This document shows, in pieces, positions 52,090-61,496 of a DNA stretch of 64,000 nt (position 1 is the first letter of the stretch; each line of letters begins with the position of its first letter). The notes beneath the pieces are model-generated. The model made no database searches and was not told the DNA's origin. It saw nothing but the letters and a program-made list of their open reading frames with translations. The DNA comes from an uncultured Vampirovibrio sp. (lineage in GTDB: Bacteria; Cyanobacteriota; Vampirovibrionia; Gastranaerophilales; Gastranaerophilaceae): positions 434,001 to 498,000 of the forward strand of contig CAJTPW010000001.1 of the NCBI GenBank assembly GCA_910578465.1, read 5' to 3'. The position numbers were made by a program, and so were the translations under genes.

Positions 52090-53529
52090 ATGTCATTTGA
52101 ACTTAAGAAGGGGGATAAATTTCATTTTATTGCAATGGGCGGCGTAGGGCAGAGTGCTCTTGCCAAAATTCTTTTGAAACTCGGTTTTGAAGTATCAGGG
52201 TCCGATATGTCGGATTCAAAATATTTAAAGGAATTAAAAGAGCTCGGTGCAAAGGTTTTTATAGGTCATAACCCTGAAAACGTGCCTGATGGAGCAAATA
52301 TTGTAATATCAACCGCAATTAAGGAAGATAATTCCGAATTGATTCGCGCAAAAGAGCTTAATTTGAAGGTTTTACACCGCTCCGATATGCTTTTGGCTTT
52401 TACGAAGAAATTTCCTGCAACACTCGGTTTTGCAGGTACCCATGGAAAAACCACAACATCGGGTCTTGCTTCATATGTTTTATCCAAAATGGGCGCAAAT
52501 GCTGCTTATGCTGTGGGCGGGATAATTCCCGAGCTGAATACGAATGCAAATGCCGATATTGAATCAAAACTTTTTGTGGCAGAACTTGATGAGAGCGACG
52601 GTACAATTGTTAAATATTCGCCGAAATTTCTTGTTGTAAATAATTTAGAAGCTGATCATCTTGATTTTTATAAAAACGGATTGTCTGATGTTTTAAATAC
52701 TTTTAAGGGCCTTATTCAAAGTTTGCCGTCAGATTCGAAAATTATTATAAATTCTGACGATACGGGAGTTTTAGAGCTCCTTAAAATGCTTGATTGCAAA
52801 GAGTTACCGGAGATTATCGGTTTTTCGGTAAAAGACGTTTCTGAAAACAATCCGTGCAAAGTAAAATATGCGGCTCAAAATGTCGAATTTAATTCTTGCG
52901 GTGCAAAATTTGATGTAATAAAAGATGGTAAAAACCTCGGGCGTATTTCAACTTCCTTAAAGGGTATTCACAATGTGTACAATGCGCTTGCTGTTTGTTC
53001 TTCTTTGATTGAAGCAGGATATAATTTTAATGACTTTGCTCCGTATTTTAAAGGGTTTACGGGCATGGGCAGAAGGTTTCAGCAGGTCTTTAAAAATGAT
53101 AACGTTGAAATTATTGATGATTATGCTCATCACCCCAGTGAAATTAAAGCAACCTTGAAGGCTGCAAAGGAATATGCCGCAAAGTCTTTTAAAAAGAGAG
53201 TAACGGCAATTTTTCAACCCCACAGATATACAAGACTGAAAGCCCTTTTTGAAGATTTTTTAAATTCTTTTGATGAAGCGGATTTATTGATTGTGCTTGA
53301 TGTTTTTTCCGCAGGGGATATGAAAGATACCGAATATAATTCCGAAACGTTTGTGAAAACATTTAAAAACAAATATCCTAAAATGGCTGAAAATGTCGTA
53401 TATCTTGGCGGGAAAATTGATGAAATACCCGATATTGTAAAAGAATATATTAAAGACGGTGATATCGTCTTAACGCTTGGCGCAGGGGATGTTACAAAGC
53501 TTGGAAAGCTTCTTGGAGAAAGATTATGA
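52090..53529 (+). CDS. murC: UDP-N-acetylmuramate--L-alanine ligase
   Basis: Adds L-Ala to UDP-MurNAc. 479 residues. Rossmann motif MGGVGQSALAKIL, ATP loop GTHGKTTTSG, ELDESDGTI, NLEADHLDFY, and DDYAHHPSEIKATL. Starts directly after the glycosyltransferase stop; overlaps murB in ATGA. Confidence 0.96.
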   Translation: MSFELKKGDKFHFIAMGGVGQSALAKILLKLGFEVSGSDMSDSKYLKELKELGAKVFIGHNPENVPDGANIVISTAIKEDNSELIRAKELNLKVLHRSDMLLAFTKKFPATLGFAGTHGKTTTSGLASYVLSKMGANAAYAVGGIIPELNTNANADIESKLFVAELDESDGTIVKYSPKFLVVNNLEADHLDFYKNGLSDVLNTFKGLIQSLPSDSKIIINSDDTGVLELLKMLDCKELPEIIGFSVKDVSENNPCKVKYAAQNVEFNSCGAKFDVIKDGKNLGRISTSLKGIHNVYNALAVCSSLIEAGYNFNDFAPYFKGFTGMGRRFQQVFKNDNVEIIDDYAHHPSEIKATLKAAKEYAAKSFKKRVTAIFQPHRYTRLKALFEDFLNSFDEADLLIVLDVFSAGDMKDTEYNSETFVKTFKNKYPKMAENVVYLGGKIDEIPDIVKEYIKDGDIVLTLGAGDVTKLGKLLGERL

Positions 53530-54452
53530 AAGAAATAGAACACAGAATAAATTATAATTTAAAGGCTTGCAGTACGCTTCGAATTTCATCCGTTGCCGAT
53601 GATGTATACTTTCCAAAGACGCTTGATGAAATTAAGCTTTTGCTTGCAAACCTTGATAATCCCGTTATTGTCGGGAACGGTTCCAATATTTTATTTTCTT
53701 CCGCAGGGGTTAAAAGGCCTGTTATAATTACAAAGCATCTTGATAAAGTTGAAGTAAAACCTCCGTATATTTCGGCTCTTGCAGGTGTTGCAACACCAAA
53801 ACTTGCGACAATGGCTTTTGAATTAAGGCTTTCGGGGTTTGAATTTCTTGCAGGTCTTCCTGCTACCTTGGGCGGTGCCGTTTCTATGAATGCGGGTGCG
53901 GATGCTCAAGCAATTTCTGATTATTTTGAATCTGCCTGTGTTTACGATATGCAGGAAGATAAAATTAAAGAATTCGACGCAGATAAAATGGAATTCGGGT
54001 ACAGAACATCCGTTATAAAGAAAAATCCGGGCCGTTATGTTCTTTTGTCCGCAAAATTTAAACTGCTTGAGGCTGACAGCTACCTTGCGATAAAGGAAGC
54101 AATGGATAAAACGGTTGAGAAGAGGAAAAATACCCAGCCCGGTTTTAAGGAGCCCAATATCGGCTGTGCTTTTAAAAACCCGACAAAAGACGGACAGACA
54201 ATTTCTGCGGGTAAATTAATTGATGAAGCAGGTCTTAAAGGACATCTTGAAGGCGGCGCAATGGTATATTTTAACCATGCAAACTTCATTATTAATTTTA
54301 ACGAAGCAACCAGCATGGATTATATTAACGTTATGCGTCAGGTGCAGATGAGCGTTTTTGATAAGTTTGATATTATGCTGGAGCCCGAGGTTGTGTATAT
54401 TGGCTCCGATAAGAAGGAATTGGAATTATGGAACACGTTAATGAAAAGATAA
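53526..54452 (+). CDS. murB: UDP-N-acetylenolpyruvoylglucosamine reductase
   Basis: FAD enzyme reducing UDP-GlcNAc-enolpyruvate to UDP-MurNAc. 308 residues. VGNGSNILFSSAGV and GLPATLGGAVSMNAGAD bind FAD; FGYRTSVIK gives Tyr/Arg; EPEVVYIG near the C-terminus gives Glu. The proton-donor position, Ser in the usual GSxFKNP, is Cys here (IGCAFKNP). No tyrosine loop, so type II. Overlaps murC by 4 and ddl by 25 bases. Confidence 0.94.
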   Translation: MKEIEHRINYNLKACSTLRISSVADDVYFPKTLDEIKLLLANLDNPVIVGNGSNILFSSAGVKRPVIITKHLDKVEVKPPYISALAGVATPKLATMAFELRLSGFEFLAGLPATLGGAVSMNAGADAQAISDYFESACVYDMQEDKIKEFDADKMEFGYRTSVIKKNPGRYVLLSAKFKLLEADSYLAIKEAMDKTVEKRKNTQPGFKEPNIGCAFKNPTKDGQTISAGKLIDEAGLKGHLEGGAMVYFNHANFIINFNEATSMDYINVMRQVQMSVFDKFDIMLEPEVVYIGSDKKELELWNTLMKR

Positions 54453-55411
54453 ATACCTCCGAAAAACTTACGGGAGGGGTTGATAAAAATGCAAAAATCG
54501 CGGTTTTGTGCGGCGGTATGTCAAATGAGAGAGAAGTTTCGCTTCGAAGCGGAAAAAACGTTCTTGCAGCACTTCAAAGATTAGGGTATAAAAATGCCGA
54601 AATCGTCGACGCCACAAAAGAAGCGGTTGAAAAACTTTTAGATGGCGGGTATGATTTTGCTTATAATACTCTCCATGGAAAATACGGTGAAGACGGCTGC
54701 ATTCAGGGGCTGCTTGAAATTTTAGGAATAAGATATACAGGCTGTGATGTAAAATCAAGTGCAATCTGTATGGATAAGGAAATGACAAAAAATGTTCTTA
54801 AAGCTGCAGGACTCAATATTATAAAATCCGTTTGCATTAAGTATGATGAGAATTTAAATGTTGAAAAAGCTGTTGAAGGTCTTAAATTTCCTTTGATGGT
54901 TAAACCTTCTGCGGAAGGTTCAAGTATCGGTATGAGCAAAGTTGACAATATTGATGAATTAAAAGAAGCGCTTCGGGTTGCCCAAAAATCAGACAAGAAA
55001 ATTTTGCTTGAAGAATATTTGCAAGGAAAAAGCATTACGGTCGGTGTTTTAGAAGATGTAAATAAAAACGAAACATTTGCAACTCCGATTTTGGAATTCA
55101 GAACAAAGACTCTCTGGTACGATTTTGAGGCAAAATACACGGAAGGGATGACCGAATTTATTTTGCCTGCGGAATTATCCGACACCTTAACTGACGAAAT
55201 TAAGAAAATGGCTGTGCATGCGCATAAAGCCTGCGATTGTTCCGGAGTTTCAAGGGTGGATTTCCTTGTATACAATAATATTCCATACGTTTTAGAGATA
55301 AATACAAACCCCGGCATGACGGATTTATCGGATCTTCCCGCACAGGCAAGGGCTATGGGAATAGATTACGATAATCTTGTGCAGCTTGTTTTAAATACCG
55401 CCTTAAAATAG
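54428..55411 (+). CDS. ddl: D-alanine--D-alanine ligase
   Basis: ATP-grasp ligase making D-Ala-D-Ala. 327 residues. LCGGMSNEREVSLRSGKNV, HGKYGEDGCIQGLLE, CMDKEMTKNVL, KPSAEGSSIGMSKV, YDFEAKYTEGMT and EINTNPGMTDLSDLP. The Tyr in EAKYTEG is the D-Ala-type residue, not the Phe-type seen in D-lactate ligases, so normal vancomycin-sensitive precursors are expected. Confidence 0.95.
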   Translation: MEHVNEKINTSEKLTGGVDKNAKIAVLCGGMSNEREVSLRSGKNVLAALQRLGYKNAEIVDATKEAVEKLLDGGYDFAYNTLHGKYGEDGCIQGLLEILGIRYTGCDVKSSAICMDKEMTKNVLKAAGLNIIKSVCIKYDENLNVEKAVEGLKFPLMVKPSAEGSSIGMSKVDNIDELKEALRVAQKSDKKILLEEYLQGKSITVGVLEDVNKNETFATPILEFRTKTLWYDFEAKYTEGMTEFILPAELSDTLTDEIKKMAVHAHKACDCSGVSRVDFLVYNNIPYVLEINTNPGMTDLSDLPAQARAMGIDYDNLVQLVLNTALK

Positions 55412-55447
55412 ATACGGGCAAAAGCAAAAATCTTGAAAAAGCGACAG

Positions 55448-56458
55448 ATGATAAACAATAACGAACAGCAGCAATATTATTACAGAAGAAAACTGCGCGC
55501 AAACAAGATGAGGCGCAGAATTATCTCTGCAAAAAATGCCATCAGAAATTTTAGGGCGCTTGTTCGTGTCGGTCTTATTTTCGGGTTTATCTATTTCGGT
55601 ATTTGGGTTTTAAAACTTCCGCAATGGTTTATAGACCCTGTTTTACTTGCCATGGCAGATGATTCGGTTGTTAAAATTGAGGGAAATTTAATCACGCCGA
55701 AGTATAAAATTATTGACCTTGTAAAACAGACGCAATTGCCGCACACGCAGGTTTTTAGGCTTGACACGAGGGAGCTTGAAAGAAATATTGCGCAGCTTCA
55801 GCCGATAAAAAAAGTTTATGTCAGACGGTACTGGTTTCCTGCAAGGCTGAATGTCCTTGTGGAGGAGCGGGTTCCCGTGTTTTTAATTGCTCCGAATTTG
55901 CAGACGGAGCCGATTTCCGCTATTACAATTGACGGTGTTTTTATAGACAGAGAATATATGCCTATTCCCCAGAAGTTTCAGGCGACAAAAATCTTAACAT
56001 ACGGTATCAGGGGGGATGATTATGAACACTGGGATAAAAAACGTGTTGATGAGATTTTAAAGCTCATAAAAACAATCGAAGCATATTCTAAAAAAGATGT
56101 AAAATATGTTGATTTAAGAAACCCGAAAGATGTTTATGTTCAAATAGGTGATATTATGCTTCGTCTTGGTGAAATCAACGAGTCGATTTACAACAGAACA
56201 AAATGGATTGCAACAATTTTACCCGAAGCGCAAAGCAAATACGGAAGAAAAATTAAATATATTGACCTTCGCTGGGAAGATGCGAGGTACATTAAGCTTG
56301 ATAACAATATGCAAAGGGTTGAGGGCAACGTAAAAAGAGATTTTTCAGACCCTGCAAATTTGAACGATGATGCCGAAGGCTCTAACGGCGAAAACGGCGG
56401 GGCTGCTCAAAATTCCGAGGGCGGAGTTGAGTTTGATGAGAGCGAGATAATACTTTAA
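55448..56458 (+). CDS. ftsQ: Cell division protein FtsQ
   Basis: Bitopic divisome protein. 336 residues: a basic cytosolic N-terminus, one membrane helix (about 35-55, VGLIFGFIYFGIWVL), a POTRA domain (VVKIEGNLITPKYKIIDLVKQ), then the FtsQ/DivIB beta domain with IKKVYVRRYWFPARLNVLVEERVPVF (in part) and VKYVDLRNPKDVYVQ. The C-terminal 45 residues are acidic and disordered. The start may instead be a TTG at 55433; neither has a good ribosome site. The division cluster ends here: ftsA and ftsZ do not follow. Confidence 0.85.
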   Translation: MINNNEQQQYYYRRKLRANKMRRRIISAKNAIRNFRALVRVGLIFGFIYFGIWVLKLPQWFIDPVLLAMADDSVVKIEGNLITPKYKIIDLVKQTQLPHTQVFRLDTRELERNIAQLQPIKKVYVRRYWFPARLNVLVEERVPVFLIAPNLQTEPISAITIDGVFIDREYMPIPQKFQATKILTYGIRGDDYEHWDKKRVDEILKLIKTIEAYSKKDVKYVDLRNPKDVYVQIGDIMLRLGEINESIYNRTKWIATILPEAQSKYGRKIKYIDLRWEDARYIKLDNNMQRVEGNVKRDFSDPANLNDDAEGSNGENGGAAQNSEGGVEFDESEIIL

Positions 56459-56523
56459 TTTTCCTGTGCGATAAGAGGGATAAGATTTTACCCCGCAGGA
56501 GATAATGTTAACGGGTGTTGTTA

Positions 56524-57774
56524 TCAGGCAAAATAACTTTCAGTCAAGGCTTTCAGGTTTTGGTTTTTAATTTTATTTAAAATTTCTTCTTTTTCGATAA
56601 GTTCAAGCTTGCCAAAAGTTTTTAAAATTTTTACGCCCTCTGAAATGACATCTTCAAATTCTGTAGTTAAAACTGTTTCTACAATTTTATCGGAAAATTC
56701 AGTTTTGCCGAAATTTAAAATAATATCAAAAGTTTCAAGAATTCTTTCTCTGTCTTTTGTACAAAGTTCTTCTTCAAGCCCATCAAAAAGCGGAATATCA
56801 AGCGCATTTATATATTCGCTTATGGCTACAATTTCTTTTTTAACATCTTTTGGAAGGTCAAATGTGTAGATATCTTCTCTTGAAATCAGGTTAAATTTAT
56901 ACTTTGCCTTTAATATTATTCTTTTTGCGTATGCAGGGTTTATATTGCCGTTTTTTATATCGGAATTTAATATTTTACAAATATATTTGATAAATTCTAA
57001 AATTTCATAATCAAAAACGGTTTCAAGCGAAATTTCTTCAGGGTATGCACTTAAAATGACGTCAAAAATTTCAAAAGCTTCTTTGATTTTACCTGTTTCA
57101 ACAAGCTCGCCAAAACTTATTAAATAAAGCATGGATGAAGCCAGAAAGCCTTTTGTGCAGGTTTTTTTGAAATATTCAAAAAGCACATCAAAAGCACTTT
57201 TATCGCCGTATGAAACAAGAAAATTTACATATTTATAATTTTCAAAATCTTCCTCTGAATTTGAAACCGCATTTTGAAGCACGGAAATTGCCTCATTGTA
57301 AAGATTTTTATCCCCGAAACGCTTTAGGGCAAAAGCGCAATTTTGTGCCAGAGGGTCAAAATTCGAAAATGCATATTTTTCCAAAAACTCAACCGCAAGT
57401 GGGTCGTTAATATGGTAAAAATATGCCGCAGCATATGTTTTTTGCTCTTCTGTGCCTTGTTCAAAAAGTGTTAAAATTTCATCGGTTAAATCTTCATTTG
57501 CAAATTTTACCCATGAATTTACAATAAAATCTTCAAAATCAGAACTGTAAATTTTTGTGAATTTAAGAATATTGGAAAGGTTTTCCTTTGTAACTGCACA
57601 ACACAGGTTTTTTATTATTTTTTCTTTTATAAAATCAAATAAAAATTCTGATTTTTCACAAAGTTTTTCAAAAGTTTCAACATCTGCCGTATCCACAACA
57701 GCTTTTGTCGCACTTTTTGCGGTTTCGAAATTTTTTGAAATTAAATTATTTGCATTTTTTGTACCTAAATCCAT
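56524..57774 (-). CDS. HEAT-repeat-like orphan protein
   Basis: Not recognised; 416 residues, all-helical, with repeated pairs of amphipathic helices of HEAT or armadillo type (for example QGTEEQKTYAAAYFYHINDP and FDPLAQNCAFALKRFGD). No signal peptide. TATAAT (57781-57786, minus strand) ends six bases before the ATG at 57774 and no ribosome site is visible, so its mRNA may be leaderless; a TTG at 57801 is an alternative start. It converges on ftsQ. Confidence 0.65.
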   Translation of the reverse strand: MDLGTKNANNLISKNFETAKSATKAVVDTADVETFEKLCEKSEFLFDFIKEKIIKNLCCAVTKENLSNILKFTKIYSSDFEDFIVNSWVKFANEDLTDEILTLFEQGTEEQKTYAAAYFYHINDPLAVEFLEKYAFSNFDPLAQNCAFALKRFGDKNLYNEAISVLQNAVSNSEEDFENYKYVNFLVSYGDKSAFDVLFEYFKKTCTKGFLASSMLYLISFGELVETGKIKEAFEIFDVILSAYPEEISLETVFDYEILEFIKYICKILNSDIKNGNINPAYAKRIILKAKYKFNLISREDIYTFDLPKDVKKEIVAISEYINALDIPLFDGLEEELCTKDRERILETFDIILNFGKTEFSDKIVETVLTTEFEDVISEGVKILKTFGKLELIEKEEILNKIKNQNLKALTESYFA

Positions 57775-57871
57775 AACAATATTATACAAAAGATTATGCA
57801 ACGAGGCTATTTTTTAGTATAATGTTTTTAATCGGTGCACTTTTGAAAACAGTTTTAAAAAGAATTAAATT

Positions 57872-58603
57872 ATGGGAACAGATTTAAAATATAAAAAGAT
57901 TTTGCTTAAAATAAGCGGTGAAGCCCTTCTTGGGGAGCAGGAGTTTGGAATTGACCCGAAACCCGTGGAGATGATTGCAACGGAAATCAAAAAGGCACAT
58001 GACCTTGGTGTTCAGATTGCCGTTGTTGTTGGCGGCGGAAACATATTCAGAGGGATGAAAAATTCTTCAAAACTTGGCATGGATAGAGCTTCAGGTGATT
58101 ATGTCGGTATGCTTGCAACGGTGATGAATGCTATTGCCCTGCAATCCGAGCTTAGAAAGCTCGGGGTTTCGTGCCGTGTGCAGTCTGCAATTACGATGAA
58201 TAAAATCGCGGAACCCTATATCAGGTTTAAAGCCATTCGCCACCTTGAAAAAAATCGTGTTGTAATCTTTGCGGCAGGGACGGGAAACCCCTTCTTTACA
58301 ACGGATACTGCTGCAGCGCTCCGTGCGGCCGAAATCGGAGCAGAAGCCATGCTTATGGCGAAAAACGGCGTAGACGGTGTTTATTCGGATGATCCGAGGA
58401 TTAACCCCGAAGCTGTTAAATACGATAAAATCACATACGATGATGTGATTATTAAAGGTTTAAAGGTTATGGATTTAACGAGCTGTTCATTGTGTAAACA
58501 GAATAATATACCCATTGTGGTCTTTGATTTTTCACTGGAGAACAGCATAATTAATATTTTAGACAACAAAAACGTAGGCACTTTAGTAGGAGATTTTCAA
58601 TGA
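57872..58603 (+). CDS. pyrH: Uridylate kinase
   Basis: Phosphorylates UMP to UDP. 243 residues. KILLKISGEALLG, VVGGGNIFRG, DYVGMLATVMNAIAL, FAAGTGNPFFTTDTAAALRAAE (in part) and NGVDGVYSDDPR. A TATAAT at 57818-57823 may be its -10. Overlaps frr in ATGA; pyrH-frr is the common bacterial order. Confidence 0.96.
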   Translation: MGTDLKYKKILLKISGEALLGEQEFGIDPKPVEMIATEIKKAHDLGVQIAVVVGGGNIFRGMKNSSKLGMDRASGDYVGMLATVMNAIALQSELRKLGVSCRVQSAITMNKIAEPYIRFKAIRHLEKNRVVIFAAGTGNPFFTTDTAAALRAAEIGAEAMLMAKNGVDGVYSDDPRINPEAVKYDKITYDDVIIKGLKVMDLTSCSLCKQNNIPIVVFDFSLENSIINILDNKNVGTLVGDFQ

Positions 58604-59160
58604 GCGTAGATGATATCAAAACCCAGGGCACCGAAAAAATGGAAAAATGTATTGCCCAGCTTAAAAAAGATTTGGTAACAATCAGAACGGGCAGAGCAAA
58701 TCCGCTTATTTTGGAAAAAGTTTTAATCGACTATTACGGAACACCTACAAAATTAAGACAGCTTTCTCAAGTTACCGTGCAGGACGGCACAACACTTGTG
58801 ATTGCTCCTTTTGATAAAACTATTTTAAAAGAAATTGAAAAGGCTTTAATTAAAGCAGATCTTGGCATTACTCCAAACTCAGACGGTGTTGTTGTGCGCC
58901 TTGTGTTCCCGCCTTTGACTGCGGATAGAAGAAAAGAGCTTACAAAAGATGTTAAAGCGATGGGTGAAAGTGCAAAAGTTGCAATAAGAAATGTCCGTCG
59001 TGATTTATCCGATGATATTAAAAAGCTTGAAAAGGCTGAAAATATGCCTGAAGATGCAGTTCGCGATGCGCAGGATTCCGTTCAAAAACTGACCGATAAA
59101 TATATAAAAATCGTTGATGATACCGTTTCAGAAAAAGAAAAAGAGGTTTTAACCGTTTAA
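58600..59160 (+). CDS. frr: Ribosome recycling factor
   Basis: Splits post-termination ribosomes with EF-G. 186 residues, usual length. RTGRANPLILEKVLIDYYG, TPTKLRQLSQVTVQDG, FPPLTADRRKELTK and AIRNVRRDLSDDIKKLEK are family signatures. Starts inside the pyrH stop; cdsA follows after two bases. Confidence 0.97.
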   Translation: MSVDDIKTQGTEKMEKCIAQLKKDLVTIRTGRANPLILEKVLIDYYGTPTKLRQLSQVTVQDGTTLVIAPFDKTILKEIEKALIKADLGITPNSDGVVVRLVFPPLTADRRKELTKDVKAMGESAKVAIRNVRRDLSDDIKKLEKAENMPEDAVRDAQDSVQKLTDKYIKIVDDTVSEKEKEVLTV

Positions 59161-59162
59161 TT

Positions 59163-60062
59163 ATGGAAGATACATCCGCTGAAAACAAGAAAAATAAAGC
59201 AACAAGGATTGTGACGGGGGTTATAATCTCAATCATTTCTCTTGTTTGCATTTTTGCGGGTGGTGTGCCTTTGTTTTTCTTCTTAATGGTTATACTTTTT
59301 CTTGCAACAAGAGAGTATGTTCTTATTTTAAGAAACAAAGGGTTTCACCCGAGCCTTTCTTTAATATGCGCTACAAGTCTTGTTTTCGGTTTGTTGATTT
59401 TTTTCAGACGGTTTGATTTAGTGCCCTGTGTTCTCGCTTTTGCAATAATGGCATCATTTCTTGTGGTGCTTTTTATGGGGCGTCAGCCCTATATTGCAAA
59501 TGTTGCAACCACAGCACTCGGTTTTATGTACGGCGGATGGCTTCCCTGCCATATACTTTTGTTAAGACAGATAAATTCAGAGAGTGTAAATTTCTTTGTG
59601 CCGGGGCTGAATGATGGTCTTTATTATCTTTTGTACACGTTTTTAATTGTTGTTGCAACAGATATCGGTGCATATTATTTCGGCTCCAAATTCGGCAAGA
59701 CTAAATTATCAAAAGTTATAAGTCCTAAAAAAACCGTAGAAGGTGCAATCGGGGGCGGTTTGTTTGCAATTTTTGTTTCCGCATTCGGTGTTTTTTATAC
59801 AAATTTGACCCTTTTGGAAGCTGTCATTGGCGGGCTTTTAATAACGGTTTTTGCTCAGTTTGGAGATTTATCCGAATCCTTAATTAAAAGAGATGCAGGC
59901 GTTAAAGATTCAAGCAACATTCTCCCGGGGCATGGCGGACTTTTAGACAGAGCCGACTCTTATGTTTTCGCTCTTCCTGTTGCATATTATTATTTATTCT
60001 ATTTTACAAGCGGCAATAATGTAATTTTGGATTTGGTTACCTATATTCAAAAGTGTGTGTAA
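59163..60062 (+). CDS. cdsA: Phosphatidate cytidylyltransferase
   Basis: Makes CDP-diacylglycerol for phospholipid synthesis. 299 residues with about eight membrane helices. The C-terminal signature is present in full: SLIKRDAGVKDSSNILPGHG followed by GLLDRADS. TDIGAYYFGSKFGKTKLSKVISPKKT (in part) is also typical. Confidence 0.95.
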   Translation: MEDTSAENKKNKATRIVTGVIISIISLVCIFAGGVPLFFFLMVILFLATREYVLILRNKGFHPSLSLICATSLVFGLLIFFRRFDLVPCVLAFAIMASFLVVLFMGRQPYIANVATTALGFMYGGWLPCHILLLRQINSESVNFFVPGLNDGLYYLLYTFLIVVATDIGAYYFGSKFGKTKLSKVISPKKTVEGAIGGGLFAIFVSAFGVFYTNLTLLEAVIGGLLITVFAQFGDLSESLIKRDAGVKDSSNILPGHGGLLDRADSYVFALPVAYYYLFYFTSGNNVILDLVTYIQKCV

Positions 60063-60066
60063 TTGT

Positions 60067-60783
60067 ATGGAAATTTCTGCTGAAAGAAAGAAAGAATTAA
60101 TTGATTTTGTTTCAAAATACGGTTTGCAGTTTGAAGACTGTGAGCTTTTGAACCGTGCATTTGTGCATACATCTTATACTAACGAAAATTCAATCGATAT
60201 CCTTGAATCCTATGAAAGACTTGAGTTTTTGGGTGATGCCGTTTTAAAAATTGCAATCAGCAGTTTTCTTTTTAAAAAATTTCCTGATTTAAGAGAGGGG
60301 GATTTAACCAAACACAGGTCTTGGGTTGTATCGGATAAAGAACTTTCGGTTTTTGCAGGAAAAATCGGTTTGTCAAAACTTATTTTGCTCGGGAAAAATG
60401 AAGAAGGGTTAAACGGCAGGGAAAAACCCTCGATTTTAGCCTGCGCTTTTGAAGCTTTCCTCGGGGCAATTTTTCTTGAATATAAACAGCTTGGTTTAAA
60501 AGCTGTTTATGATTTTTTGATTGATAATTTTGAAAATGAAATTCTAAATTCTAAATTGCACAACTATAAAGCAATTTTGCAGGAGTATACACAGGGTGAA
60601 AGCCATAAGCTGCCAGTTTATAAGGTTTTGGATGAATTCGGGTTGTCTCATGATAAAACCTACATTATAGGAGTTTATTACAACGATATTCTTGTTGCAC
60701 AAGGCGAGGGGCGCTCCAAAAAAGACGCCGAACAAGCCGCAGCAAAGCGTGCGCTTGAATTTTTAAAGGTGGAGGTTGTTTAA
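60067..60783 (+). CDS. rnc: Ribonuclease III
   Basis: Cleaves double-stranded RNA in rRNA and mRNA processing. 238 residues. Catalytic signature YERLEFLGDAVLK, then ACAFEAFLGAIFLE (late Glu), and a C-terminal dsRNA-binding domain from about 160 (YKAILQEYTQ, GRSKKDAEQAAAKRALEFL). The ATG at 60067 is preferred over GTG 60055, which overlaps cdsA. Confidence 0.95.
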   Translation: MEISAERKKELIDFVSKYGLQFEDCELLNRAFVHTSYTNENSIDILESYERLEFLGDAVLKIAISSFLFKKFPDLREGDLTKHRSWVVSDKELSVFAGKIGLSKLILLGKNEEGLNGREKPSILACAFEAFLGAIFLEYKQLGLKAVYDFLIDNFENEILNSKLHNYKAILQEYTQGESHKLPVYKVLDEFGLSHDKTYIIGVYYNDILVAQGEGRSKKDAEQAAAKRALEFLKVEVV

Positions 60784-60784
60784 A

Positions 60785-61492
60785 ATGGGCATATCGGGTG
60801 AGCTGTTTAAATCGGTTGGCGGAATTGAATATAAAAATATAGTTTCGCCTTCTGTTTTATCTGCCGATTTTGCAAATCTTGAGGATGAAATTAAGAAAAC
60901 GGAAGCATTTGGCGCGCAATGGTGCCACATTGATGTTATGGACGGACATTTTGTGCCGAATATTACAATAGGTGCTCCCGTTGTAAAATCTTTAAAAGAA
61001 AAAGTAAATGCAAAGCTTGATTCGCATTTAATGATTGAAAATCCGATAAAATATATCCCCGATTTTATCAATGCGGGATCCGATATTGTAACCTTTCATA
61101 TTGAAACGTCAGGCGATACAACACTTGATTGCATAAGAATAATAAAGAATGCAGGGGTTCTGGCGGGTATTTCAATTAAGCCGAAAACACCCGTGAGTGA
61201 AATTGAAAAGTATATTCCGCTTGTTGATATGGTTCTTGTAATGACGGTAGAACCGGGGTTTTCGGGGCAAAAATTTATGGAAGATGCGGCAAAAAAGGTG
61301 AAAACCGTTTGTGATATTGCACAAAATACGGCGCATTCAAAGCTTATAATTCAGGTGGATGGCGGAATAAACAATGAAACCGCAAAAATTTGCAAAGAAT
61401 ACGGTGCAAATTGTTTTGTTGCAGGAAATTATGTGTATAAAAATTCTGAATCAGGCGGTATGAAGTCTGCAATAGAAAGTCTTCTCGGGTAA
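60785..61492 (+). CDS. rpe: Ribulose-phosphate 3-epimerase
   Basis: Interconverts ribulose-5- and xylulose-5-phosphate. 235 residues. SPSVLSADFANLEDE, HIDVMDGHFVPNITIG, DSHLMIENP, MTVEPGFSGQKFM and IQVDGGINNETA carry the metal and catalytic residues. The N-terminus is ~15 residues longer than usual. GGAGG lies nine bases before the ATG at 60785. Confidence 0.95.
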   Translation: MGISGELFKSVGGIEYKNIVSPSVLSADFANLEDEIKKTEAFGAQWCHIDVMDGHFVPNITIGAPVVKSLKEKVNAKLDSHLMIENPIKYIPDFINAGSDIVTFHIETSGDTTLDCIRIIKNAGVLAGISIKPKTPVSEIEKYIPLVDMVLVMTVEPGFSGQKFMEDAAKKVKTVCDIAQNTAHSKLIIQVDGGINNETAKICKEYGANCFVAGNYVYKNSESGGMKSAIESLLG

Positions 61493-61496
61493 GATT

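Noticed and set aside
56459..56523. TCCTG...CAGGA inverted repeat between ftsQ and the HEAT-like gene
   Set aside because: Only five clean base pairs with a long loop; too weak to call a terminator.
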